A stretch of DNA of 64,000 nucleotides, taken from assembly GCA_963805445.1 (NCBI GenBank), contig CAWDUI010000014.1, positions 17,355 to 81,354 of the forward strand, written 5' to 3'. A program made the position numbers and the translations under genes. The stretch comes from JAENVT01 sp963805445 (lineage in GTDB: Bacteria; Actinomycetota; Acidimicrobiia; Acidimicrobiales; Ilumatobacteraceae). Below the pieces are notes generated by a model. It was given only the letters and a program-made list of their open reading frames with translations. It ran no database searches and was not told the DNA's origin. Every line of letters starts with the position of its first letter. Positions within the stretch are counted from its first letter, which is position 1. Below, in pieces: positions 36,179-46,906 of this stretch.

Positions 36179-39100
36179 GGGCGTGCCTCTCCACCTCGGT
36201 GCTGCTCGACGAACCGGCGGCGGTCGGGCCCAAGGGGTCGACGACCGGCGATGATGTCGCAGGTCTGAGCCTTCGTGTTCTGGATGTGGACGTTGGGGTC
36301 GAGGGCCAGCCCAAGCAGGTCATTGGCCGAGTCGCCCGTGGTCGCCCCACGGCTGCCCCAGTGGAAGGGCATGCCGACGTGATGCACGACGTGCCCGTCG
36401 ATTTCGAGGGGCGTCACGCGCGCCGTTACGAGGACCCGCGCTTCGATGACGGCTCGCGAGGTGACCACAGATGCCCAACCACCGTTGATGAGCCCGCGTA
36501 GCTCGGCGAGCTCCGGGCTGACCTCGCAGAACATCTCCGGCTGCAACTCGTTCAGACGGTCAACGGACCGACTCATCGCACCAGCGGTGTGGTGCTCAGT
36601 CAGTCGGTAGGTGGTGAGCGCGAAGGGATACGGGTCGTGTTCGCCGTCGGGACGCGGGCTGTCGTTGTCGGGGTTGTCGACCGAGTGGATCCGCTCGGTG
36701 ACCGGGTTGTCCTGGCGTCGGTACACCGGGTTGTGCACCGGTGACTCGTTCGGCTCGAAATGCGTCGGCATCGGCCCGTCGGCGAGACCAGACGGCACGA
36801 AGAGCCACGCCTTGCCATCCGACTGCATGATGAACGGGTTCTCGCCGGCGATCGCGTCCTCACCCGTGGCGTCCGGTTCCGGCCGAAAGTCGGGTCGCTT
36901 GTCGGCCTGGAAGTCGGGAACGTCCGCTCCGGTCCACTTCTGCGAGGCATCGTCCCACCAGACGTAGCGCTTGCGCTCCGACCACGGCGCGCCCTCGGGA
37001 TCCGCCGACGCACGGTTGTACAGGATGCGTCGGTTCGCCGGCCAGGCCCAGCCCCACTCCGCGGCGACCCATGTTTGATCACTTCCGGGTGTTCGGCGAC
37101 GGGTCTGGTTGACGCCGTCGGCGTTGCACCCGCAGTAGATCCAGCATCCACACGAGGTCGAGCCGTCTGCTTTCAGATCGCTATAGGTCGACAGCGGACG
37201 ACCGTTGGCGTCGTGGCCGTTGATCTCGGCGAGAACGGCCTCGGCCACGGGGTCGGCGAACGGTCCTTCGACGGGGTAGTCCCACGTCAGGTCGAGCACA
37301 GCCCGATCGCGTGGGTCGCCACGACGTCGGCGAGCCGCTCACGGACCAGGCGACCGAGGTGGTAGAAGAACCACAGCTCCGACCGGCAGTCGCCCGTGGG
37401 CTCGACGGCCTTGTCGTGCCACTGCAGCAGTCGTTGGGTCTGGGTGAACGATCCACTCTTCTCGGTGTGCGCAGCGGCAGGCATCAGGAACACCTCGGTA
37501 CCGATCGAGGCCGGTCGACAGCTCGCCGGTGTCGATCTCCGGCGCGTCGTACCAGAACGACGCGGTCTCGATCTCCTGGAAGTCACGTACGACCAGCCAG
37601 TCGAGGTTGGCCATCGCTTTGCGGTGCATGCCCGAGTTCGCCGACCCGACGGCCGGGTTCTCGCCGAGCACGAAGAAGCCCTTCACCGTCCCGTCCAACA
37701 TTCCCAGCGTGCTCTGGTACGTCGAATGATCACCGGTGATGCGTGGAAGGTGGTCGAAGCAGAAGTCGTTCTCGGCCGTCGCCGCGTCACCGAACCACGC
37801 CTTCAGGAGGCTCACCGTGTACGCCCGCATGTTGCCCCAGTAGCCCGTGCCGGGTGAGTCCGAACGGATGAACTCCTCGAGCGTCGCCGCAGTAGCTCGC
37901 ATGCGGCATCGGGATGTAGCCCGGGCAGCAGGTCGTACAGCGTCGGGATGTCGGTCGAGCCCTGGATGCTTGCATGACCGCGCAGTGCCATGATGCCGCC
38001 ACCCGGGCGACCGATGTTGCCGAGCAGCGTCTGCAGGATCGCCGCGGCGCGCACGTTCTGCACGCCGACCGCGTGATGGGTCCAGCCCACGGCGTAGCAC
38101 ATCGCACCGGTGCGTTCGCGTCCGGAGTTGTCGCACAACGCTTCGGCGACGGCCTCGAACTGAGCCGCCGGAACACCACACGTTCGCTCCACCATCTCCG
38201 GCGTGTAGCGACTGAAGTGACGCTTCAGCAACTGGAAGACACAATGCGGATCGGTGAGCGTCGGGTCTTGCTTGGGCGTCCCGACGCCGTGATCCCCGCC
38301 GTGCCCGCCGGACCGTTCGGCGCCCGCGCCGCCGCCCTCGCGATCGCCGGCCGAGGCCTTCTCCTCCATCCCCTCGTACTGCCAGGACGACGAGTCGTAC
38401 GACCCGGTCTCGGGGTCCCATCCGGAGAAGAATCCGTCAAGGTCCTCCGTATCGATGAAGGCGGCGTCGATGATGGTCGCCGCGTTGCTGTACGCAACGA
38501 CGTACTCTCGGAACTCGCGTCCGTGCGACAGGACGTAGTTGATCAGGCCACCGAGAAACGCGATGTCGCTCCCCGGTCGTATGGCCACATGAATGTCGGC
38601 GAGAGCGCTCGTGCGCGTGAACCGCGGGTCGGCGTGGATCACCGTGGCGCCTCGGCGCTTGGCCTCGACGACCCACTGGAACCCGACGGGGTGGTTCTCC
38701 GCCATGTTCGAGCCCATGATCAAGATCACATCACTGTGCTGCAGGTCCTGCAGGAACGAGGTGGCACCACCTCGACCGAACGATGTCCCCAGACCGGGGA
38801 CGGTTGACGAGTGTCAAATGCGCGCTTGGTTCTCGATCTGGACGGCGCCCCACGACGTGAACAACTTCTTCCACAGGTAGTTCTCCTCGTTGTCGAGCGT
38901 CGCGCCACCCAACGAAGCGATGCCCATACAGCGATGCAGCGGCCGACCGTCGTCCGTGCGGTCCTCCCACGAGGCCCGGCGCGAAGCCACTACACGATCG
39001 GCGATCTTCTCCATCGCCGTTTCGAGCGGCATGTCCTCCCACTCCGTGGCGAACGGCCGTCGATACTTGACCGTCGTGATCCGACTGGGTGACTGCACCA

Positions 39101-39377
39101 TCGCCTTGGTCGCCGCGCCTTTCGGGCACAGATGCCCTCGTGAGATGGGGCTATCCGGATCACCTTCGATCTGGACGATCTGCTCATCCTTGACGAAGAC
39201 CCGCTGCCCGCAACCAACGGCACAGAACGGGCAGATCGACTGCACCACCCGATCGGCCTTGACCGTGCGCGGTACGAGATCCTCCGACCACGACGACCGC
39301 GCCGCCGAACCGCGACCCGACCGGTCGGGTCCCGTCAACTGTCGAACGATGGGCCACTGCGTGGGACGGACAATCAT
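36175..39377 (-). CDS. Selenocysteine-containing formate dehydrogenase alpha subunit (three frameshifts)
   Basis: This molybdopterin enzyme oxidises formate to CO2. Translation starts at 39377 after an AGGAG site. The N-terminal cluster motif is CPFCAVGCGQRVFV with LCPKG. An in-frame TGA at 38814-38816 is codon 188: the protein reads ENQARI-U-HSSTVPGLGTS and continues without a frame change as GRGGATSF, HSDVILIMGSNMAENHPVGF. This is the exact catalytic Sec position of FdnG/FdoG enzymes, and a SECIS hairpin follows. Three frame breaks near 37900, 37508 and 37300 need joining, giving about 1066 residues. The late region GMPFHWGSRG binds the second cofactor arm. No twin-arginine signal is seen, so it is probably cytoplasmic. 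Confidence 0.9.
38779..38816 (-). promoter_or_regulatory. Bacterial SECIS element for UGA decoding
   Basis: Directly after the UGA (38814-38816) the reverse strand forms a six-pair stem, GTCCCC with GGGGAC, closing a GGTCT loop at 38791-38795. The loop begins 21 bases from the U of UGA. The start TGACAC, the 21-base spacing and the GGUCU loop all match the E. coli fdhF SECIS as I remember it. SelB binding at the loop would allow selenocysteine insertion. Confidence 0.85.
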
Positions 39378-39593
39378 GGAGATTCCTGCTCCTGATCTCG
39401 GGGTCGAGCGTGACGGGCCGGGCAATCCCGCCGGAGCGGTTCGACGGGCTGCAGCCGACGCATACTTCGGTGTTGACGCGCCCACATCGCAAGCACAGGC
39501 GAAGACGCAGCAAGCGAAAGCGGCGGCCGACCCATCAACTCCCACGTTTCCCAGATTCGGCCGCGTTAAACCGTCGGGTGTCGAGTGGGCGAG

Positions 39594-41790
39594 TCAGGAG
39601 TCGTGGACCGAAACCTCGACGCCCTCCGACGCGCTGATGACGGTCGCGCGGGCCCTGCCGTCATCTTGGCGCTCGAAGCGAAGGTGGCACTCGCCGCTTC
39701 CGACGCGCAGGTGGCGCAGCTCGACGAGTGTCGAGCGCGGCAGGCAGCAGCGGACGTTCGATGAGCAGGCGATTCTCGAATCCGTCCGGGTGAAGCCCGA
39801 GCGCCTCAGTCAACATGAACGGGATCGAACCGGCCGCCCACGCCTGGGGATGGCAGGCCACCGGGTAGCGCACCGGACGCGGGAAGTCGCACCGGGCGAA
39901 GCCTCCGAACAACTCCGGTAGGCGAGCGTCGGGGAAGCACTGCGAGGCCTCAAGCATCGCTTCGAAGATGTCGATGCCTCCGTCATGGCGGTATCGGCGC
40001 AGCCCGCCCATGACGATCGAGTTGTCGTGCGGCCACACGCTGCCGAGGTGATAGGAGATCGGGTTGTAACGCCTCGCGCCGGTCGACACGGTGCGCACTC
40101 CCCAACCGCTGAACATGTCGTCCTCCATGAGGCGCGCCGCTGCCTTGCGGCCGAGATCGTCGTGGGCGACCCCGGTCCACAAGACCTGCCCGGAGTTGGA
40201 GCTGACCACGCGGAGCGGGCGCTGGTCCTTGGCCAGCGCCATGGCGAACACACCGAGATCGTCCAGCCAGTAGTCGCGGTTGAACCGCTGCTTGAGCTCG
40301 TCGCTCTCGCGACGCAGCCGGTCGGCCGTTTCGGTGTCGCCTGCCCGCTCGAAAACTTCGGCGAGCTCAACCTTCGCGGCGTACACGTAGCCTTGCACTT
40401 CACACGGTGCAACGGGGGCGTCGGCAACGGAGCCGGACTCGGTGACCATCGCGTCGCTGGAATCCTTCCAGGCTTCGTTGATCAGCCCCGACTCGGTCTG
40501 GGTGGTGTAGTCCAGATAGCCGTCGCCGTCGGAGTCACCGAAGTTGTCGATCCAGTCGAGGGCCGCCTCGACGTTGTCGCGCAGCTCGTCGAACAGGCGC
40601 AGGCTCCCGGTCCAGCGGGCGTGGCGGGCCATCAGCAACAGGAACAGCGGAGTCGCATCGACGGTGCCGTAGTACGGGGTGTAGGGAACCTGGCCGGTGT
40701 TGGTCAGCTCGTCGTGACGAAGCTCGTGGGCGATCTTGCCAGGCTGCTCCTCGGTGCGCGGGTGCTTCCTGCGACCCTGGTACTTGGCCATCAATGCCAG
40801 CGTCTGCTGCCCGATCTGGGGGTTGTAGGCCAGCATCTGCAACGCCGTCAGGATGCTGTCGCGGCCGAAGATGGTCACGAACCAGGGAACTCCGGCGGCG
40901 AAGAACGTCTCTCCGTCGAGCTGGGTCTGCAGCATCCGGAGATCGCGAAAGCTGCCGTCGATCGCCCGCTGGGCAAATCCGCCGGGCACCTGGACCTGCG
41001 TTCGGTTGCGCAGGTACGTCTCGGTGTCGTCGGCGGTCGAGTCGTGCCTCGTTGGGCGACCGTCGTGACACGCGCTGTCCTCCCGGTCCTCGTCGAGCTC
41101 GATCTGGATCGTGACGGTCTCGCCGGTCCGCGCATCCATGGTCCAGCGCAGCACGGCGGTGTGGTCGGCGATCTCTGCCGGCGGAGGTTGGAACGTGGCC
41201 CTGACGGTACGGCGGATCGAGTCGGCTCCGTCGTAGACGAACTCGATGCCGTGGTCACCGACCTTGGGCGCGTGGAGCGTGCCGGGCCGCTCGCCGAGCA
41301 TCCCTCGCACGTCGAACACGCTGGCGAAATCGGGATGGATCTTGACCTGAAGGACGGCCTCGATGGCATCCATCGAGTAGTTCTCGAATGTCAGCTCGTC
41401 GTTCAGGGTCAGCCGAGTGCCGTCCACTGATCGGCGTATGGTGATTCCGACGCTCTCCTTGGAAACGTCGTGCCCTGCTCCGTCTTCGAGATCGGGGTTG
41501 GTGAGGAAGTGGTAGAGGTGGTCGCCACCCTCGTCGTTGGCCGACAGTACGTCCAAGGTCTCGCCGCAGAAGCTGAAGTCGTAGGCGCGGACGAATCGGG
41601 TGTCGTTGAAGTACAGACCGAACCCGTGACCCTGCTCGTCGGGCACCGAACCGTCATGACGACACAGGAAGAACAACCGGTCCGACTTGGCGACCAACGC
41701 ATCGCTGACTGCGGTGGTCACCGACGAGCGCGACTTCGTGAGGACGCGCTGCTTGCGTTCGGCTGCACTGAGATTCTTGCTACAAGTCAT
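39594..41790 (-). CDS. Glycogen debranching enzyme-like amylo-alpha-1,6-glucosidase (C-terminal frameshift)
   Basis: The protein has about 730 residues: an N-terminal GDE_N domain (LFFLCRHDGSVPDEQGHGFG, FNDTRFVRAYDF) and a GH-like (alpha/alpha)6 catalytic part with GVPWFVTIFGRDSILTALQM, TPLFLLLMARHARWTG and PISYHLGSVWPHDNSIVMGG. It releases glucose from branched glucans or related polymers in the cytoplasm. Near 39740 a frame change restores a natural end (VELRHLRVGSGECHLRFERQ) at 39594. The start may be 41790 or 41829. It is divergent from the rhodopsin-transducer-like gene. Confidence 0.87.
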
Positions 41791-41928
41791 CAGCTTCACC
41801 CCGGTCGTTCGCTGTGTGGCGTTTTGCAAATCGGTTTACCCAACAACGGCGATGGGCAATCTCACATCTGCAACCAGCGCGCTGAACCTACGAATCCGCT
41901 TGACCGAGGAATCACGGAGGTACCGACG

Positions 41929-42327
41929 ATGAAAGCACCAGGCGGACAAGATGACACCAGCGTGCTCGGACGACGCACGTGGGTGATCGCCGAGGGCTAC
42001 ATTCCCGGAGACAGCAACGGCCCGGCGCCGAGCATGACGAGCCACGAGACCGCATGCATCCTCAATCCCCACGACGAGGAGGCACGCCTCGAGATCACGT
42101 TGTACTTCCACGACCGCGAGCCACTTGGACCGTACCGGGTGGCCGTGCCGCCACGGCGAACGACGCATCTCCGCTTCAACGATCTGTCAGATCCGCAGCC
42201 TGTCCCACGCGACACGGACTACGCCAGCGTGATCCGGTCCTCGATGCCTGTCGTCGTGCAGCACACCCGCCTGGATTCGCGACAGCCGCCGCATGCCTTG
42301 CTGTCGACCGTTGCGTGGAGCGAGTGA
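41929..42327 (+). CDS. Sensory-rhodopsin-transducer-like (ASRT family) small protein
   Basis: The 132-residue beta-rich protein starts at an ATG with GGAGG eight bases upstream. Its sequence GRRTWVIAEGYIPGDSNGP, TSHETACILNPHDEEARLEI, LYFHDREPLGPYRVAVPPRR and VPRDTDYASVIRSSMPVVVQ matches the Anabaena sensory rhodopsin transducer family. No rhodopsin gene is in the window. Many family members occur without one and are thought to bind small molecules, probably carbohydrates. The neighbouring debranching enzyme gene would fit that. Confidence 0.85.
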   Translation: MKAPGGQDDTSVLGRRTWVIAEGYIPGDSNGPAPSMTSHETACILNPHDEEARLEITLYFHDREPLGPYRVAVPPRRTTHLRFNDLSDPQPVPRDTDYASVIRSSMPVVVQHTRLDSRQPPHALLSTVAWSE

Positions 42328-42398
42328 GATGACGGCGATGGAGCAGCAGTTGCTCCGGACCGTCGAGATCTGGGATGACATCGACAAGGGAGGACACC

Positions 42399-42842
42399 AT
42401 GAAGAATCGAATGCTTGACCTCGAACACGCCTCGTCGTGGGTGCTCGTGTTCGACAAGGGCGACGAATTCATCTCCACCATGCAGGAGTTCGCCGACGAC
42501 CACGATCTCGACGCCGCCGCGTTCATGGCGATCGGCGCGTTCAGCGACGTCGTCCTGCAATATTTCGATCCCGAGCTGATGGACTACCGCAAGACGATCA
42601 TCGCCGAGCAGTGCGAGGTCCTGATCCTCAGCGGGAACATCGCCATCGACGGGGATGAGCGCAAGATCCACGCTCACGGCGTGATCGGGATGTCCGACAC
42701 CTCGACACGAGGAGGCCACATCGGCTCGGCGCACGTGTGGCCCACACTCGAGGTCGTGATCGAGAAGTCGCCCGCTCACCTGCAGCGACGCGTCGATCGC
42801 CAGACTGGCCTCGCCCTCATCGACCTTCCCGGCGGGTCGTGA
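42399..42842 (+). CDS. PPC/DUF296 domain protein
   Basis: The protein has 147 residues. It shows LVFDKGDEFISTMQEFADDH, FMAIGAFSDVVLQYFD, EVLILSGNIAIDGDERKIHA and HIGSAHVWPTLEVVIEKSPA, typical of the PPC (DUF296) trimeric domain. Plant members bind DNA, and bacterial members are mostly uncharacterised. GGGAGGA precedes the ATG at 42399. It lies 71 bp after the ASRT-like gene in the same direction. Confidence 0.88.
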   Translation: MKNRMLDLEHASSWVLVFDKGDEFISTMQEFADDHDLDAAAFMAIGAFSDVVLQYFDPELMDYRKTIIAEQCEVLILSGNIAIDGDERKIHAHGVIGMSDTSTRGGHIGSAHVWPTLEVVIEKSPAHLQRRVDRQTGLALIDLPGGS

Positions 42843-42894
42843 TGCCCCCGGCCGAAGAAGGTACTTTGCGCGGCCGCGATGCCCTCAAAACGAC

Positions 42895-43956
42895 CTACCG
42901 GGCCGATTTGTCGCGCGCCACTTCGTCGATGTAGCGCTGCCGCGCCCGCCGATCCGCATCGGTTGGATCTCCGCCGAAGAGGCTCCGGGGGAACAAACGG
43001 CGATCCAGCACCACGTTGAGCTCGACCGCCCACAGGGTCACCTGCGCCAGCAGATAGAAATAGGTCAGCAGTCCGATCACCGAGGCGAACGTCCCGTAGA
43101 CGTCGCTCGCCGCGTCGATCCGTCGGGCGACAAGTCGGGTTCCCAACGTCTGCAGGCCGTAGTACAGCACGCCCGCCAGGGTGGCTCCCGGAAGGATCTG
43201 CCGTCGGGACAGCTTCTTGTCGGTCAAAACGGCAAAGGCCAGTCCGATCACCAGGATGTTGAGCGCGACGTTTCCGAGCCCGACGGCGATCTGAGTGACG
43301 ACGGCGAAACCGGAGAGAAGGGACCCAATCGCGCTCAGCACCGTTGTGCCGAACAGACCGGCACCCAGCACCGCCAGCGCAAGCAGCGCCCGCAACCGGG
43401 TGTGAATGAAGTTGGGCCGCTCATTGACGGGGACGTCCCACACCGCGTTCATGGCGTTCTGGGCAGCGGTCGTGGCGCCGAGCCCAGCCCACAGAGCACC
43501 GAGTAACCCGATCATCAAACCCGCGCCGTGCCCGTGCAACGCTCCGGTCGCCAATCCGTCGCCGACTACGGGGATGTGCGAGAGCGCCGACCCGGCGAGG
43601 TCGTGTTGCACGCTGGCGTCGTTGCCGAACACGTAGCCGAGAACCGTGACGAGGACCAAGAGCAGCGGGAAGATCGAGAAGAAGCTGTAGTACGCCACGA
43701 GCGCAGCGAGCTGTCCGGCGCGGTCATCACTGAACTTCTTGAAGACCCCGACTACGAAGGCGAGCGGGCGGTGTCGGCGCTGCGCCTTGTCGATAGAGCG
43801 ACCGATCCGCTGGAACAACTGGAGGGATGGTGACGATCTCGCTCCGGCCGACTCGTGTGAGGGTTCGTCGTACTTGTCGCGAAGGGCGTCGCCGCCTGCG
43901 CAGCCGAGATCACCGTCTTCGACACCCTGGATCTCGTATCCGACTCTCCTCAACAT
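42895..43956 (-). CDS. YihY/BrkB family inner-membrane protein
   Basis: The 353-residue protein has six membrane segments. The family signature appears in AALVAYYSFFSIFPLLLVLV, GLMIGLLGALWAGLGATTAA with QNAMNAVWDVP, and ATLAGVLYYGLQTLG. This family was once called RNase BN, but its members are membrane proteins of uncertain, possibly transport, function. The first 55 residues are poorly conserved, so the start may lie downstream of 43956. Confidence 0.88.
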   Translation of the reverse strand: MLRRVGYEIQGVEDGDLGCAGGDALRDKYDEPSHESAGARSSPSLQLFQRIGRSIDKAQRRHRPLAFVVGVFKKFSDDRAGQLAALVAYYSFFSIFPLLLVLVTVLGYVFGNDASVQHDLAGSALSHIPVVGDGLATGALHGHGAGLMIGLLGALWAGLGATTAAQNAMNAVWDVPVNERPNFIHTRLRALLALAVLGAGLFGTTVLSAIGSLLSGFAVVTQIAVGLGNVALNILVIGLAFAVLTDKKLSRRQILPGATLAGVLYYGLQTLGTRLVARRIDAASDVYGTFASVIGLLTYFYLLAQVTLWAVELNVVLDRRLFPRSLFGGDPTDADRRARQRYIDEVARDKSAR

Positions 43957-44046
43957 CTCGCCAGTGGGGTACCCGAATCCCCCGGATGGTCAATCGCGGC
44001 GCAAACGATGTCCCACGCCGGCAGCGTCCCGAGCCGAGGGGCTGTA

Positions 44047-45060
44047 TCAAGCATCATGACGAACAGTTCGACGAAGGCGATGCACGATCTCGGCGAGCCG
44101 CTCGCCGCCGGCAACCGCGAAATCGGCGGCGACCCCGGAAAGACCGAGCAGAAACCGACGATCCAGCATTCCGCGAGCCCGATCATCGAAGATGCCATGC
44201 GATCCATGGTCTGAATTGTTGTCAGCCGCGGCAAACAGGTCATCGCGTCGATCGCCGCGGATCGGGATGTCGGTGAGCTGAGCAGCGATCCCGGTTCTGG
44301 CCATGTAGTGATCGCCGACACCGGGGATGAGCTTGTTGAGGTGGACGAGCAGCCAGTTCCAGCCGCCCACAATGTCTTGCCGAGCGCCTGACTCGATGAG
44401 GTCGGCGATCGCCTTGGCCGGGATCTCAGGCTGATAGATGGGTGGCACCGGCATGGGATGTGTATCGACGTTGGCGCGGCACCATCCGAACTGGGTGGTG
44501 TTGACAGCGGGAAGGTGGATCTGGCATACACGGACCTGCGAGGACTCGGCGAGGAGCTCGGTTCGCAGCGACTCCATGAACCCGCGGACGGCGAACTTCG
44601 CGCCGCAGTACGGCGCCTGCAGCGGGATCCCCCGGAAGGCGAGTGCTGAACCGACACTGATGATCGTGCCGGCGTCTCGTTCGCGCATCCGCGACAGCGC
44701 CGCCATCGTGCCGTGCACCTGCCCGAGATAGGTGACAGCGGTTGCCCGTTCGATCGATGCAGGATCGACGTCGCGAACCGCTCCGAAGATGGTGGTCATC
44801 GCGTTGTTGACCCAGACATCGATCGGGCCCAGCGTTTCGCTGATCGTTGTGGCCGCGGCGTCAACCTGGTCCCAGCTCGCAACGTCCGCGGGCGTCGCGC
44901 ATGCTCGACGCCCAATCGCTGTCACCTCAGCTGCTGCGGCGTCGAGGCCGGCCCGCCCGCGTGCGACAAGCCCAATGTCATATCCGCGTGCGGCGAGCTC
45001 GCGGACCGTGGCCCGTCCGACGCCGCCCGTCGCCCCGGTGATGACCGCTACCTTGCTCAT
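44047..45060 (-). CDS. Short-chain dehydrogenase/reductase
   Basis: The enzyme has 337 residues, starting at an ATG preceded by AAGGAGG. It shows the NAD(P) motif VITGATGGVGRATVRELAAR, DVWVNNAM, the catalytic Ser in ISVGSALAFRGIP and the YxxxK motif in APYCGAKFAVRGF. The substrate is not predictable. A C-terminal extension beyond residue 240 resembles that of a group of actinobacterial SDRs. It is the last gene of a four-gene leftward run and overlaps the 3' end of the GH15 gene. A degenerate relative lies at 24691-25571. Confidence 0.9.
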   Translation of the reverse strand: MSKVAVITGATGGVGRATVRELAARGYDIGLVARGRAGLDAAAAEVTAIGRRACATPADVASWDQVDAAATTISETLGPIDVWVNNAMTTIFGAVRDVDPASIERATAVTYLGQVHGTMAALSRMRERDAGTIISVGSALAFRGIPLQAPYCGAKFAVRGFMESLRTELLAESSQVRVCQIHLPAVNTTQFGWCRANVDTHPMPVPPIYQPEIPAKAIADLIESGARQDIVGGWNWLLVHLNKLIPGVGDHYMARTGIAAQLTDIPIRGDRRDDLFAAADNNSDHGSHGIFDDRARGMLDRRFLLGLSGVAADFAVAGGERLAEIVHRLRRTVRHDA

Positions 45061-46906
45061 TCTGTTTGCCTCCTTCATATGTCGTGTTGGACCCAGCCGG
45101 TGCGCAGGCGCGCAACCGATGATTGGCGGCAATCAGCCCGAGGTGGGTGAAGGCCTGTGGGAAGTTCCCGAGGAACTCGTGGTCCCGCATGCTGTACTCC
45201 TCGGCGAACAGTTCGACGTCGTTGGCCAGAGCGGCGAGTCCCTCGAACAGCTCTGTAGCCTCGTCGATCTTGCCCTGGAGGGCGAGTACTTCGACGAGCC
45301 AGCACGAGCAGAGTAGGAAGAACCCTTCCTGATCCGCAGCGCCGTCATCGGCTGCTCGCGCAGCGTGACGGCGGATAAAACCGTTCGGCGCACCGAGTTC
45401 GCGTTGGATGACCTCGACCGTCGTGATCATCCGCTCGTCACAGGCGTCGACGAAGCCGACCAGGGGCAACTTGAGCAGGCTCGCATCGACGGCGGTCGTG
45501 TCAAAGGCTTGGACGAAATGCCCGTACTGGGGGTGAACGCCGTGTTCGTTGATCGCGGCCCGCACCTGGTTTCGCTCGGCGATCCACCGATCCACATCCA
45601 CTCCATCGAACCCGTGATCCTGTACGAGTCGGATTCCGCGATCGAGGGCAACCCAGACCATCACCTTGGAATGCACGTAGTGCCGGGGAGGTCCGCGCAT
45701 CTCCCAGATGCCGGCGTCGGGGTGCCTCCATCGGTTGATTGCTTGGTCGACAACGGCGGCGATGAACGTCCATTCGTCGTCGGAGATGTCGCCATGCTCC
45801 AGATGCGATAGGTGGACGGCGTCGACGAGGTGGCCGTACATGTCGAGCTGGACCTGTGACGCCGCAGCATTGCCAATTCTGACGGGGCGGGACTCACGCC
45901 ACCCGTCGAGATCGAGATTGAGTTCCGGCAGGCGACGCTGGCCGTACGGTCCGTACATGATCTGCAGGTCGACTGGGTCGCCAGCACTGGTGCGCATGAT
46001 GAAGGCCCGGAAGCTTCGCGCCACCTCGTGATGCCCGACGATCGCCAGGGCGTCGAGGGTCAGCGTTGCATCACGGATCCAGCAAGCGCGGTAGTCCCAG
46101 TTCGAGGTGCCGCCGACGATCTCCGGAAGCGAGGTCGTCGGTGCAGCGATGATCGCGCCCGTCGGCGCACAGCACAGCGCCTTCAACACGAGCGCCGACC
46201 TGGCGACCAGATCTGCGTGCGGGCCCTCTGCTTTGGTTCGCTGTGACCAGTCGGCCCACCACGCGGTGGTGTCCTCTACTGCTAGCCGAGCGTCGACGGT
46301 GCCAGCTTGAGGATCGATCTGGTGCGCGGGTTGGCAGGCGACGACCACCGACAAGCCCTCACCGTCCGACATCTCGATTCGCCCATGGAGCGACGCGCCG
46401 GCTCGGTCGATGTCGAGGTCAAATCCGGTGGTGACGATCAGCGCATCGTCGCCGGCTGTCGCGGACCACGTCCTCGGGGCATGTTGCCGGAGCCACGGTG
46501 TGGCGCTTCCGTAGTCGAAGCGCGGTCGGAAGCACACCTCGACCGCGATTCGGCCCTTTGTGCAGTCGATGGTGCGTATCAACTGATGCAACGGATGGCG
46601 CTCTCCGTCGTCGCCCATGGCGAAGGCGTCTGTGAGCACCATCGTGCCGTCGCGCGTATCCATGGTTGTTTCCAGCACCATCGTGTTCGGGCGGTAGCGC
46701 CGCCGGATCGCCACGATCTCGTCGACGGGTCGGATCGAGAAGAAGCCGCCGCGATCGTGGTCGAGCAAGCGCCCGAACGTACTCCCGCGGTCGAACCGCC
46801 GTAGGCAGGCCCAGTCGATCGAGCCTTCCCGGCTGACCAGTGCAGTCGAATGGCAGTCCCCGAGGAGCGCGTAGTCCCCGATCGGCAAGTACTGCTTCGT
46901 GATCAT
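44978..46906 (-). CDS. Glycoside hydrolase family 15 protein (glucoamylase/trehalase type)
   Basis: The 642-residue cytoplasmic protein matches the actinobacterial GH15 group that includes trehalases. The N-terminal domain begins YLPIGDYALLGDCHSTALVS with SIDWACLRRFDRGSTFGRLL. The catalytic (alpha/alpha)6 part has TSNWDYRACWIRDATLTLDA, with the usual acid Glu region in GIWEMRG and QEGFFLLCSCWLVEVLALQG near the end. It releases glucose from trehalose or maltodextrin. The frame runs 83 bases into the SDR gene, and the last 25 residues look non-native, so the true end may be nearer 45075. The start overlaps the upstream gene by four bases. Confidence 0.88.
   Translation of the reverse strand: MITKQYLPIGDYALLGDCHSTALVSREGSIDWACLRRFDRGSTFGRLLDHDRGGFFSIRPVDEIVAIRRRYRPNTMVLETTMDTRDGTMVLTDAFAMGDDGERHPLHQLIRTIDCTKGRIAVEVCFRPRFDYGSATPWLRQHAPRTWSATAGDDALIVTTGFDLDIDRAGASLHGRIEMSDGEGLSVVVACQPAHQIDPQAGTVDARLAVEDTTAWWADWSQRTKAEGPHADLVARSALVLKALCCAPTGAIIAAPTTSLPEIVGGTSNWDYRACWIRDATLTLDALAIVGHHEVARSFRAFIMRTSAGDPVDLQIMYGPYGQRRLPELNLDLDGWRESRPVRIGNAAASQVQLDMYGHLVDAVHLSHLEHGDISDDEWTFIAAVVDQAINRWRHPDAGIWEMRGPPRHYVHSKVMVWVALDRGIRLVQDHGFDGVDVDRWIAERNQVRAAINEHGVHPQYGHFVQAFDTTAVDASLLKLPLVGFVDACDERMITTVEVIQRELGAPNGFIRRHAARAADDGAADQEGFFLLCSCWLVEVLALQGKIDEATELFEGLAALANDVELFAEEYSMRDHEFLGNFPQAFTHLGLIAANHRLRACAPAGSNTTYEGGKQNEQGSGHHRGDGRRRTGHGPRARRTRI

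Noticed and set aside
38814..38816. TGA inside fdhA as a nonsense mutation or gene boundary
   Set aside because: The reading frame continues unbroken with perfect family similarity, the position matches the catalytic selenocysteine, and a SECIS hairpin follows.
42330..42419. 29-codon frame overlapping the ribosome site of the DUF296 gene
   Set aside because: It is short, with no ribosome site of its own and no sign of a leader function such as repeated codons or a hairpin.
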